Below, piece by piece: positions 35,398 to 43,082 of a stretch of DNA of 64,000 bases. The notes under the pieces were generated by a model. That model made no database searches. It saw only the letters and a program-made list of their open reading frames with translations, and was not told the origin of the DNA. The translations under genes and the position numbers were made by a program. The DNA is from Shewanella halifaxensis HAW-EB4 (lineage in GTDB: Bacteria > Pseudomonadota > Gammaproteobacteria > Enterobacterales > Shewanellaceae), in assembly GCF_000019185.1 (NCBI RefSeq), contig NC_010334.1, forward strand, positions 2,728,001-2,792,000, in the 5' to 3' direction. Numbering within the stretch: the stretch's first letter is position 1; each line of letters begins with the position of its first letter.

Positions 35398-35706
35398 CTA
35401 ATTTCTGCCCGAACCTGAGCTCGAGCTACTCGCTTTGGTTGACCCCATGTTTTTGGAAGACTTAGGTTCAACACTACTTTTCCGATATGACTGCATAACC
35501 GCTTCACCATAAGTACCATCGAGATTAAGTATGATACCGTCGTTACGTTCCGCAGCTTCGGGATCTAAGATTTGGACTTGCTTAATCTGGTAGTGACTCT
35601 CCCCCATAGGAAAGTCATTGATTTTTGTGCATCCTGTTAAACTCAAAATTGTGATAGAAAAGACAACAAAACAATTATAAAACGAACCTTTAGCGTCATA
35701 TCTCAT
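35398..35706 (-). CDS. Small Ser-rich lipoprotein in the Tad operon, unknown function
   Basis: A 102-residue protein with signal CFVVFSITILSLTGC, so it would be acylated at the Cys in the lipobox LTGC (about residue 26). The mature part contains a short ordered region (QIKQVQILDPEAAERNDGIILNL) and then a basic, Ser/Lys-rich tail ending SSSSSGSGRN. It lies between the secretin and tadG-like genes, 17 bp from rcpA, in the position where some Tad loci carry RcpB or another small outer-membrane protein. I do not recognise the family. Confidence 0.75.
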   Translation of the reverse strand: MRYDAKGSFYNCFVVFSITILSLTGCTKINDFPMGESHYQIKQVQILDPEAAERNDGIILNLDGTYGEAVMQSYRKSSVEPKSSKNMGSTKASSSSSGSGRN

Positions 35707-35723
35707 GAGCCTTACTCCTAACT

Positions 35724-37160
35724 TTAAAGTGAATGACCATATTTTTGTTGAGTACCTGTGTCATCTAGTTTTGTTTTTGACTCAACAGGCTCATAAGGAG
35801 TATCACTGGTGTCATCTGTATTTTCTTTATGGGACAGTTTACCTAGCAGGTAAAATTCAACATCTGACGGTAGAACAAAACCATCAGTAGGCAACGAAAT
35901 ATCTTTGCGATTAAATGCCCGAACAAGCCTAGGCGTGACTAGGATAACCAACTCACTCTGACCACTTTGAAAGCTTTTGCTGGTAAATAACTGACCTAAT
36001 ACTGGTACATCTCCTAATCCCGGCAACTTATCGATATTTTCTCGTAATGTGTCACTAATCAAACCGCTAATGGCGATAGTTTGCCCATCGGCCAACTCAA
36101 CCGTTGTTGCAGTGCTTCTTTTTACCAGTGACGGCACAACCAATGAGGTTGAAGTATTACCGGAGATTGAAAAACCATTGGCGGTACTAATCTCACTAAC
36201 CACTACATTTAGATTCAAATTAATTTGCCCAGAGTCGAGAACTGTTGGCACAAATTTTACACCTACACCGTAGTCTCTGTATTCGATGGTTGTATTGCCA
36301 TTTTCACCTGGCACTGGGATTGGAAATTCCCCACCTGAAAGAAACTCGGCAGACTGACCGCTCATAGCTGTAACATTAGGCTCAGCTAATACTTTAGCTA
36401 ATCCATTTTGTTTAGCGACATCTAAGGCAAAGTTCATCATTAAGTCACCGTTAATGTACTGTGCAAATAAACCTTTTCCGTCGACTCCACCAATACTTCC
36501 AGGATCAAAGCCTCCACCGCCACCAATAACACCACCTGATAAGTTAGAGCCTTGATTGAAAATCAAAAACTTTGAATCAAATTGTCTCGCTACGTTTCTT
36601 TGAACCTCTGCGACAACCACTTCGAGCATGACTTGGTGATCGCCACCTATAGTCATCATATTTAACACTTTACTTGGAGCACGATCTCCTGCGGCGGCTT
36701 CTGCATAACCCTGCGCAAGCTCAACGGCAGTATTCATTTTCTGTAAATTAGAAGCTTGGCCACTTAATAAAAGTTGCCCTTGAGAGGTCTGAACGCCCAA
36801 CTTTTCAGTTGGAAGAAACTGATGCAGCCTTGTCTTTAATCCGTTTAAGTCATGAGTCACTTCAATATCCATAATTCTTGCAAGCTGCTCATTCTTGTCC
36901 CAAATCATGATATTAGTGCTACCTAATTGTTTTCCCAAAATGTACAGTTCGTCATTAGGAAGTAACTTAATATCGGCAATACTCGGATTACCCACAGACA
37001 CCCTATGTATAGGCCCATTGAGCATAAGTACTCTTGACTTAAATATAGGGATTCGCTGAATATCATTTCTTGCTCCTGGCGTAGGACCACCGGCATACGC
37101 GATTGATACCTGCAACATTGTTAACAAACAAACAATTGAACAGTGACGAAGGAATGACAT
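35724..37160 (-). CDS. rcpA: Tad outer-membrane secretin RcpA/CpaC
   Basis: A 478-residue secretin that forms the outer-membrane channel for the Flp pilus. Signal peptide MSFLRHCSIVCLLTMLQVSIAYA, then the RcpA N-domain (VLMLNGPIHRVSVGNPSIADI), a BON-like domain (LKTRLHQFLP) and the secretin core: VMLEVVVAEVQRNVARQF, LAEPNVTAMSGQSAEFLSGGEFPIPVP, YGVGVKFVPTVLDSG and KLPGLGDVPVLGQLFTS. AGGAG precedes ATG 37160. Confidence 0.95.
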   Translation of the reverse strand: MSFLRHCSIVCLLTMLQVSIAYAGGPTPGARNDIQRIPIFKSRVLMLNGPIHRVSVGNPSIADIKLLPNDELYILGKQLGSTNIMIWDKNEQLARIMDIEVTHDLNGLKTRLHQFLPTEKLGVQTSQGQLLLSGQASNLQKMNTAVELAQGYAEAAAGDRAPSKVLNMMTIGGDHQVMLEVVVAEVQRNVARQFDSKFLIFNQGSNLSGGVIGGGGGFDPGSIGGVDGKGLFAQYINGDLMMNFALDVAKQNGLAKVLAEPNVTAMSGQSAEFLSGGEFPIPVPGENGNTTIEYRDYGVGVKFVPTVLDSGQINLNLNVVVSEISTANGFSISGNTSTSLVVPSLVKRSTATTVELADGQTIAISGLISDTLRENIDKLPGLGDVPVLGQLFTSKSFQSGQSELVILVTPRLVRAFNRKDISLPTDGFVLPSDVEFYLLGKLSHKENTDDTSDTPYEPVESKTKLDDTGTQQKYGHSL

Positions 37161-37208
37161 GTTATTCTCCTTAAAACATGAATCTAAATGCTTGTTATCA
37201 ACTACTTG

Positions 37209-38021
37209 TTAGTTTTTTACTTTTATCTCTTGTTCACTCATGCCTTTAAGCAGAAATACTTTTTTTGTGCCAGATGCTGAAACACTTGCTACGCGTACGG
37301 CTTCAACGGGTTGGATATTCTCGCTTATCTCAACCTCGTCTTCATCAGGCTCATCTATTTCTGCAAGCTCTATCACCGCTGTATCGTTGGGATTTCGTAA
37401 GGCCAATTGCAACGAGCCTCGACTCTTTGCAATCATTAGCACCTCCGCCTGCTCTAAACTAAGCTCTAGCGTAACGGCACGAACCAAGACAGGTTTATTC
37501 TCATCATTTGATGCTTTTTGGTCGATAGCTAAGATTTTTACGTTAGAAAGAACGATGTCTGTTTTAAGGCCGCTGCTCTTAAATATGTTGATAATATCTA
37601 CCCTATTTCCTGGTAGAAGAAAGCCTGCAACACCTACAACATCGTTCACCCTTATCGTGACAGCACGCATAGTGGGCGTGATCAAGCTCGCCAATGTGCT
37701 TCCCTCTCCTTTGGGGGTTAATCGCTCTTTACGCAACACCTCTCCCTGATAAAGTCGGTGTTTAACCACTTGACCTTCCGCTTCGGTAATATCGGTAATT
37801 GCACCTTTAGGAACAAGGTTTTCTGGCACGGGAGTTAAAGCAAGGTGTTTCCTTTCAATAATGGTTCCTAGAGGTACCTCTGTAACCATAGTAATGACAT
37901 TGGAAGTCGTTCCTACCGTTTCTGTTTGCGTGTTTGATTTAAGCCAGCTTTGCGCAAGATAAACAGCCGTAACACCAAATACTAATGATAAAATGACAAA
38001 TAGGACGGTTTTGTTATTCAT
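37209..38021 (-). CDS. rcpC: Tad assembly protein RcpC/CpaB
   Basis: A 270-residue protein with an N-terminal membrane helix (VLFVILSLVFGVTAVYLAQSW), a SAF domain (about 45-110, VPLGTIIERKHLALTPVPENLVPKGAI) and an RcpC/CpaB core with RAVTIRVNDVVGVAGFLLPGNRVDII. It is thought to link the secretin to the inner-membrane complex. AGGAG seven bases before ATG 38021. Confidence 0.93.
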   Translation of the reverse strand: MNNKTVLFVILSLVFGVTAVYLAQSWLKSNTQTETVGTTSNVITMVTEVPLGTIIERKHLALTPVPENLVPKGAITDITEAEGQVVKHRLYQGEVLRKERLTPKGEGSTLASLITPTMRAVTIRVNDVVGVAGFLLPGNRVDIINIFKSSGLKTDIVLSNVKILAIDQKASNDENKPVLVRAVTLELSLEQAEVLMIAKSRGSLQLALRNPNDTAVIELAEIDEPDEDEVEISENIQPVEAVRVASVSASGTKKVFLLKGMSEQEIKVKN

Positions 38022-38053
38022 TTGTCGCTCCTAATCAAAATTCGTAAAATATT

Positions 38054-39376
38054 TTAGACAAAATATATCGACCATGCTGAGTCAACCAAAGACGGAGTGA
38101 TTACGGGTTCAAACTCCATAAAGCTGATTTGATCAGACATTATTCCCAGTAAGTCTCGTGGATAACATGGAATTAATGGTTTCTCATAGCGCTTGTGATA
38201 TTCCTCTAAAAGATATTGAAAAACTTCTTCGGTACAGCTTAAGTCTAGATCCTCACAGACTTGAAACCATATCTTTCTATATAGCTCTTCATCCAAGGCA
38301 TCGAAGTGAATTTTATATCCAAGACGTCTTAAAAACGCCTCATCTACAAGCTCTTTAGGATTAAGGTTAGTAGAAAACAGAAGAATAAGTTCGAAAGGAA
38401 TTTCAAAATGCTCACCCGATTGAAGACTTAAAAAGTCTCTGCGCTCTTCCATAGGAATAATCCAACGGTTAAACAACTGCTTAGCACTAATTTTCTGCCT
38501 ACCTAAATCATCTAATAATAATATTCCGTTGTTTGCTTTTAACTGAAGTGGTGCCATGTAAGTTCGACTATGACTATCAAATTGAACCTCTAACATCTCT
38601 GCAGTTAATTCTCCTCCGGTGATCCGTAAAGGCCTTTCACACTTAATCCATCTGGGATCATGCCCTTCCGATAATCTAAGGCTGCTAGTTTCATTCCCCA
38701 CCCCAACCTTGTGGTGTAACTCGGGGTCGTAAACTTGAATCACCTCATTACCTATCGCAATCGCATATGGGATGAGTACGCTATCGCCTAAGGTTAAATT
38801 TAAATGGCGACACAAATAGCTTTTACCGGTACCAGGAGGCCCATAAATAAGTACAGGTCTACTGGAGTTCATTGCGGGTCCAATTTTAAACAGTAGGTCT
38901 TTAGGCAATACTAAGGCGGATAAGCCTGCTTCGAGCATTTCAAACGTAATCGCCTTAGCCCTGCTCGACTGCTTTTTACAAATATTTGCGTACTGTTTTA
39001 ATGGCACAGGAGCTAACCCCAAATAACCATTTCTCGACAAAGCCTGTTTAGCATGGTGCTCACCGCCGGAGCTAAGAGCGTAACGCATTTGGCCATCAGA
39101 AGTTGTTTGCCTATTTTCGACCCAAGCTAGGGCTTTTGCGGTATCTAATAAATGCTGAATGATGCCACCCGTCACGCCAATCAAGCTAACAAGTTGCTCC
39201 TTAGTTAGCACACCTGCAGACAAAAGGTGTTTGGCCACCAAGTCGAGGAGTAAGGCCTCCGAAACACCTGTTTCTTTGATTGTTTTAGGGCGTGGTGCGA
39301 GTAGCGACTCCGTTTGCAGAACAGGGCCATTTTGAGTCATAGATTCAGGAACCTGCTCCTTTCTAGTTATATTCAT
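38054..39376 (-). CDS. AAA ATPase embedded in the Tad operon
   Basis: A 440-residue AAA-type ATPase that is not among the core Tad genes. Walker A GPPGTGKS is at residues 179-186; Walker B is GILLLDDLG; a sensor-1-like segment is LILLFSTNLNP with an Arg pair in FLRRLGYKIHFD. The first 130 residues contain a helical, possibly winged-helix segment (LLLDLVAKHLLSAGVLTKEQLVSLIG). It lies between tadV and rcpC, so it is cotranscribed with the pilus genes. A chaperone-like or regulatory role in assembly is possible but unproven. Confidence 0.82.
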   Translation of the reverse strand: MNITRKEQVPESMTQNGPVLQTESLLAPRPKTIKETGVSEALLLDLVAKHLLSAGVLTKEQLVSLIGVTGGIIQHLLDTAKALAWVENRQTTSDGQMRYALSSGGEHHAKQALSRNGYLGLAPVPLKQYANICKKQSSRAKAITFEMLEAGLSALVLPKDLLFKIGPAMNSSRPVLIYGPPGTGKSYLCRHLNLTLGDSVLIPYAIAIGNEVIQVYDPELHHKVGVGNETSSLRLSEGHDPRWIKCERPLRITGGELTAEMLEVQFDSHSRTYMAPLQLKANNGILLLDDLGRQKISAKQLFNRWIIPMEERRDFLSLQSGEHFEIPFELILLFSTNLNPKELVDEAFLRRLGYKIHFDALDEELYRKIWFQVCEDLDLSCTEEVFQYLLEEYHKRYEKPLIPCYPRDLLGIMSDQISFMEFEPVITPSLVDSAWSIYFV

Positions 39377-39386
39377 GCCGCATATC

Positions 39387-39953
39387 CTAAGAAAATAGAG
39401 AGTGACTAACAGAAGTGTATAAATGCGTAATATCTTGGTTTAATGAGCATGCCCATACCCAACCAATTGCTAATGCGGGTGCATAAGGCACTCTTTGACC
39501 AGCAGCCTCCCCTTCTTCAGGCTTAAAATACGTTCTTAAATAGAAGCAATCCCAATATCTTTTAAATGTTTTAATACACCCTGAAAATCCTGATTTCCAA
39601 ATTATGAGTAAAATACTGGTTACAGCTCCAGCAATAATGCCATAGGCGATACTCCAGGCTAGGAGCTGAGGCCCCATTAACGCGCCAATCCCCATCATTA
39701 GCTTAATATCACCAGCACCCAATATTTTAAAAATAAAGGTTGGAAATAAAATAATAAACGCAAGACTAAAACCAATAAATGAGATCATTAACCCACTCAA
39801 GTGGGCAAAATAGCCATTGACCAAAAAACCACAAAAAATTGCAAATAAGCACAGCCAATTAGGTATTTTCTCCCTTGTTAAATCCACAACAATCGCTAAT
39901 ATAAAAAATACGCCAGCGATGACAACTTGAAGTAACAATTGATAATCAGCCAT
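39387..39953 (-). CDS. tadV: Flp prepilin peptidase TadV/CpaA
   Basis: A 188-residue A24 aspartyl peptidase with only the peptidase core, lacking the methylase part of PilD. The catalytic Asp residues are in VVDLTREKIPNWL and GAGDIKLMMGIGALMG (the GxGD motif). Six hydrophobic segments. It cleaves the Flp pilin and TadE-like pseudopilins. AAGGGA precedes ATG 39953, and the gene follows flp. Confidence 0.94.
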   Translation of the reverse strand: MADYQLLLQVVIAGVFFILAIVVDLTREKIPNWLCLFAIFCGFLVNGYFAHLSGLMISFIGFSLAFIILFPTFIFKILGAGDIKLMMGIGALMGPQLLAWSIAYGIIAGAVTSILLIIWKSGFSGCIKTFKRYWDCFYLRTYFKPEEGEAAGQRVPYAPALAIGWVWACSLNQDITHLYTSVSHSLFS

Positions 39954-40028
39954 ATTATTCCCTTAACTTTCATCAAAAGATTACTCACCTAAAGTGAGCA
40001 ATCTTCAATCTGATTGCTCTTCCAAAGT

Positions 40029-40226
40029 CTAAGGAGCTGTACAGTCTGTGCTCGCACCATTAACCGCTGAAGCTAAACAATCAATTTTAGCTGTAGCATT
40101 GTCACCTAAAGTATTAAACGCCGCGATCATGCCGCCAACAACCAATCCACCAGCGATGGCATACTCAACTGCGGTTAAACCGCTTTCATCTTCGATAAAC
40201 TCTTTTAGTAAACTTTTGATATCCAT
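40029..40226 (-). CDS. flp: Flp type IVb major pilin
   Basis: A 65-residue pilin. TadV would cleave ESG|LTAVEYAIAGGLVVGGMIAAF, leaving a mature pilin that starts with Leu and carries the conserved Glu5-Tyr6 pair of Flp pilins. The C-terminal part has two cysteines (about residues 50 and 62) that may pair. ATG 40226 is chosen because GGTGGA lies seven bases upstream; a GTG at 40238 overlaps that ribosome site. First gene of the Tad operon. Confidence 0.95.
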   Translation of the reverse strand: MDIKSLLKEFIEDESGLTAVEYAIAGGLVVGGMIAAFNTLGDNATAKIDCLASAVNGASTDCTAP

Positions 40227-40772
40227 AATATTATCCACCTATGTTCGTCCAGTCTCAAAAAAGCTAAAACAAGTTCGGCTACAAACGCAAAATTTTGTTC
40301 ATTGCTAAGTAACGCTGTATATAAAGGTAGCAAAGGCCTAGTTAACTCTCCATGTGGAATAATTTATTGGTCTACTTATTAGTTATATTCACCAAATTAA
40401 GATTTATCAAACATAAAAAGTATGACTCAATTTATGTCACCAGCTCACCATTTGACATAGAATATATTTGAATACTCACGTATTCTAGACGGAAAAATAC
40501 CGGAAGAGATTGGACAAAATAACATTAGTGGTATTCAATCATTTGCTTTTACACATTATTGAAAAGTAAACATACTGTAAAATCAGGCCATTTTATTATT
40601 CCATATTGATTTCTTATAACCGTCGTTACAGCAGAAAAACTAAGGGCTTGGTAGATTATTTGTTAGCGATGAGAATTTTATAAGAATTAAAATAGTTCCA
40701 AAACTAAATAAGCACTCATTTATTAGAATCCATTTAGTCATTTTGGAATAATCGATAGGGAAAGATAGAGAC
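40227..40772. other. Non-coding region upstream of flp
   Basis: A very AT-rich 546-bp stretch with no gene I can support. It must contain the flp promoter (minus strand) and the 3' end of the HTH/transpeptidase transcript. I found no clear hairpin terminator, no FNR or sigma54 site, and no terminal inverted repeats that would mark an insertion sequence around the neighbouring transposase-like gene. Confidence 0.5.
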
Positions 40773-41174
40773 CTAAAATCTGTCGACCAATTTATACACA
40801 CTCGATATTTCATATTTAACACCAAATTGCTTCTCTATGTATAACTGAATATCCCCTCCAGTCAACTTCCCCTCTCCTCCATGATTATTTTTATTGTCGA
40901 CATAACTCTTAAGTTGCAAAAGTTGCTTTTGGTTTAGAATACTTGGTCTACCGCTGTGGGGTTTATCCTTTAACCCCTCTAGCCCATTAGATAGGTAGAG
41001 GCTAATCCAACGGTTAACGCTCGTACGGCTGACTTTTAGAAAATCTGCAATTTGGTATCTTGATTTTCCATCTTGAAAATGTAACACAGCCAACAACTTA
41101 AGCTTCATTCTGGCGTTCTTCTCTTTGCGTATAAACTTTGCTAACGTTGCATTATCATGACAAAAACTATCCAT
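40773..41174 (-). CDS. Stand-alone helix-turn-helix protein derived from an IS630-type transposase
   Basis: A 133-residue protein equal to just the DNA-binding half of an IS630-family transposase: HTH 1 in LAVLHFQDGKSRYQIADFL, HTH 2 in VSRTSVNRWISLYLSNGLEGL, KPHSGRPS linker, then a winged helix LTGGDIQLYIEKQFGV...SVYKLVDRF. The protein stops exactly where that domain ends. No DDE catalytic part occurs downstream in any frame. Its start overlaps the L,D-transpeptidase stop by eight bases, so it is translated as the second gene of that operon. This suggests a domesticated DNA-binding regulator; a broken transposase remains possible. Confidence 0.75.
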   Translation of the reverse strand: MDSFCHDNATLAKFIRKEKNARMKLKLLAVLHFQDGKSRYQIADFLKVSRTSVNRWISLYLSNGLEGLKDKPHSGRPSILNQKQLLQLKSYVDNKNNHGGEGKLTGGDIQLYIEKQFGVKYEISSVYKLVDRF

Positions 41175-42501
41175 TTTTCGCTCCTTTGTCCAATATAGTA
41201 CCTCTTACCTGTAAGCTCCCATCCTTATCAATCCATACAGTTTGATAAATCACATCGATTGAAAGCTGACTCGTGAGACGAAAGTGCCTGGTCTGTTTAC
41301 TTTTTACTGCGTTTTTAAACTTGAGTCTTGTCTCTGCAGGCTCCTTATTAATTAGATACTGTGCAAAAAGTGCGGGTTGAGAAAGCCTGATACAACCGTG
41401 ACTTAGAGCTCTATTTTGCCTTTTAAACAGATGCTTACTTGGTGTATCATGCAAAAAAATCGCATCTGAATTAGGGATCGTAAAGCGATACTTCCCCAGC
41501 GCATTTTTTGTACCAGGAAGTTGAACAAGTACACTTTTCTTTAACTTGTTTTTTAAACTCTTTGGATCCATCCCAGCCACATTATGGTCAATATGCTTAG
41601 TCTCATTACTCTTAAATGCGAAATCATTATTTCTTAGATAATTGGGCTGTTTATCAACGCTTTGAAGAATATCTTGGTAAATAATACTCGCTGGTGGTGT
41701 CCAGGATGGGTTCACCGTAATGACACTTATCGTGGTGTTTAACTCAGGCGTTTTACTGGTAGGTTTACCCACAATTACCGGCATAACTAGCTGCTCTACA
41801 CCGTTTTTTGTAATACGTAAGGTATGATCCATTAGATTAACCAAAACATAATCTTTTGCTTCATCGAACCTTTTCAACCTCTGCTTCAAAGCATTCTGTA
41901 GCTGAGCCACTCTTATAGATGGCTCTGTATTAAGCGATAGTAAAGTCTGGGATCCCAACTTGCCATCAACAGCATGGCCATGTCTTCTTTGGAATAATTT
42001 TAGGCCCGCTTCAACACTCGGGTCAAAAATGCTCTCGCGGTAGGCTGGTATAGAGTAAGGTGTAATATCTCCAACTTGAGTCAATATCCACCTGAGTTTT
42101 GCGACCTCTTTCGTTCTTAAGCCCAACCTTAGTTCCATAGGGGCTACAGTCGGCCATTGATAACGCTCTAACGACCTATAGTGCTTGATTAACTTCCTTA
42201 AACTCTGGATGTCCTTACGCTCAACTAAATTCAAGTACTGTTCAACAGATAAGGATTGATGCTCAGAGCTCCCCCAAAAAACTTGCCTATCTAAAAGTCT
42301 TGCTAAATTAACCATATTCATTAACTCATTAACACTTTCACCAGCATTAAGGTCGAAAGCTAACGCCCTCAGTTGGCGAGAGGCTTCAGAGTTGCGGGTA
42401 ATCTCATTAAAAGAGGGTTCCGCACGGACTTGCGCCGGAAAAAGTATTATTAGAAGGCTAATAAGTAGATGGTATACAACCAATTTAAGTCTGCTTAACA
42501 A
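41167..42501 (-). CDS. L,D-transpeptidase (YcbB/LdtD-like)
   Basis: A 444-residue periplasmic enzyme that forms 3-3 peptidoglycan cross-links or attaches proteins to the wall. Sec signal: SRLKLVVYHLLISLLIILFPAQVRA. A peptidoglycan-binding domain (FDPSVEAGLKLFQRRHGHAVDGKLG, about 160-185) is followed by the YkuD domain with catalytic Cys370 in SHGCIRL. The overall architecture resembles E. coli LdtD. TTG 42501 is the start: AGGAG lies five bases upstream, and the first in-frame ATG falls after the signal peptide. Head of a two-gene operon with the HTH protein. Confidence 0.9.
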   Translation of the reverse strand: MLSRLKLVVYHLLISLLIILFPAQVRAEPSFNEITRNSEASRQLRALAFDLNAGESVNELMNMVNLARLLDRQVFWGSSEHQSLSVEQYLNLVERKDIQSLRKLIKHYRSLERYQWPTVAPMELRLGLRTKEVAKLRWILTQVGDITPYSIPAYRESIFDPSVEAGLKLFQRRHGHAVDGKLGSQTLLSLNTEPSIRVAQLQNALKQRLKRFDEAKDYVLVNLMDHTLRITKNGVEQLVMPVIVGKPTSKTPELNTTISVITVNPSWTPPASIIYQDILQSVDKQPNYLRNNDFAFKSNETKHIDHNVAGMDPKSLKNKLKKSVLVQLPGTKNALGKYRFTIPNSDAIFLHDTPSKHLFKRQNRALSHGCIRLSQPALFAQYLINKEPAETRLKFKNAVKSKQTRHFRLTSQLSIDVIYQTVWIDKDGSLQVRGTILDKGAKNG

Positions 42502-42809
42502 GTGGACTCCTACCTAACACAATAAAAGAATTAACAATCATGAAGCCGAAACAGAATAAAGAATGAGACTAGTCAAAAAACAAAGTCCCAGTTTCAGTGA
42601 ACAACTAATTTTTAGGTTTAGTACAAAAAATAACGTTTTGGCAAGGTGTTAATGCGATTTTTTTGCCTGCATAAGGCTTTCTATCAAATTTTTGAGGTTA
42701 AACTAAGGCTCATAATATATTCAGTTTTTTGGTTATATTCTTCTATACTCAAGTAGTTCTGTACTTGAAACAATCGTCTGTTCATGTTCTAAAAACGAGG
42801 AAGAATGTA
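42502..42809. promoter_or_regulatory. Divergent control region between the L,D-transpeptidase operon and the glycan locus
   Basis: A 308-bp AT-rich intergenic region serving two divergent operons. Its clearest element is the inverted repeat TCAAGTA-N6-TACTTGA at 42749-42768, about 40-60 bases before the first glycan-locus gene, which could be an operator or a 5' leader hairpin. No promoter elements are convincing by eye. Confidence 0.45.
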
Positions 42810-43082
42810 ATGAAACTAGGGGGGCAAGGGCTGAATTTTACATCTGCACTATTAACGATAGGCGTCACTCTTTTACTATTGTTAAACGCTAATGCTATGT
42901 ATAAGGATTACCTTTTCACCAAAGAAATTAAAACTAGCAACCCGTCAGGCTCAAGTTTAGCAGAACGATATCTTATTCTTGGGGGCTGGCCGGCATCAAA
43001 AGAGCATAACTTCGTATCATCAGATATTGATTACCCCATAAGAGCGAGCAGTAACAACGCTTCACAGAAGGAGCGAAAATGA
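42810..43082 (+). CDS. Small single-pass membrane protein opening the glycan locus
   Basis: A 90-residue protein I do not recognise. One hydrophobic helix (about 10-27, FTSALLTIGVTLLLLLNANA) is followed by a polar segment containing AERYLILGGWPASKEHN. ATG 42810 has GAGGA eight bases upstream and is preferred to an upstream alternative at 42729. The last four bases overlap the next gene (ATGA), so the two products are translationally coupled and may act together. Confidence 0.72.
   Translation: MKLGGQGLNFTSALLTIGVTLLLLLNANAMYKDYLFTKEIKTSNPSGSSLAERYLILGGWPASKEHNFVSSDIDYPIRASSNNASQKERK

Noticed and set aside
40452..40486. TTGACA at 40452 as a promoter reading toward the HTH gene region
   Set aside because: There is no -10 element at 16-18 bp, and it points into the 3' ends of minus-strand genes.
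40640..40825. Possible remainder of a transposase after the HTH gene
   Set aside because: The short frame shares no DDE-domain features and is mostly a frame shadow. No terminal inverted repeats or target duplication were seen, so a complete IS630 is not supported.
42636..42656. TGGCAAGGTGTTAATGC as a sigma54 promoter
   Set aside because: The GG to GC distance is too long by two bases and the -12 element does not fit TTGCA.
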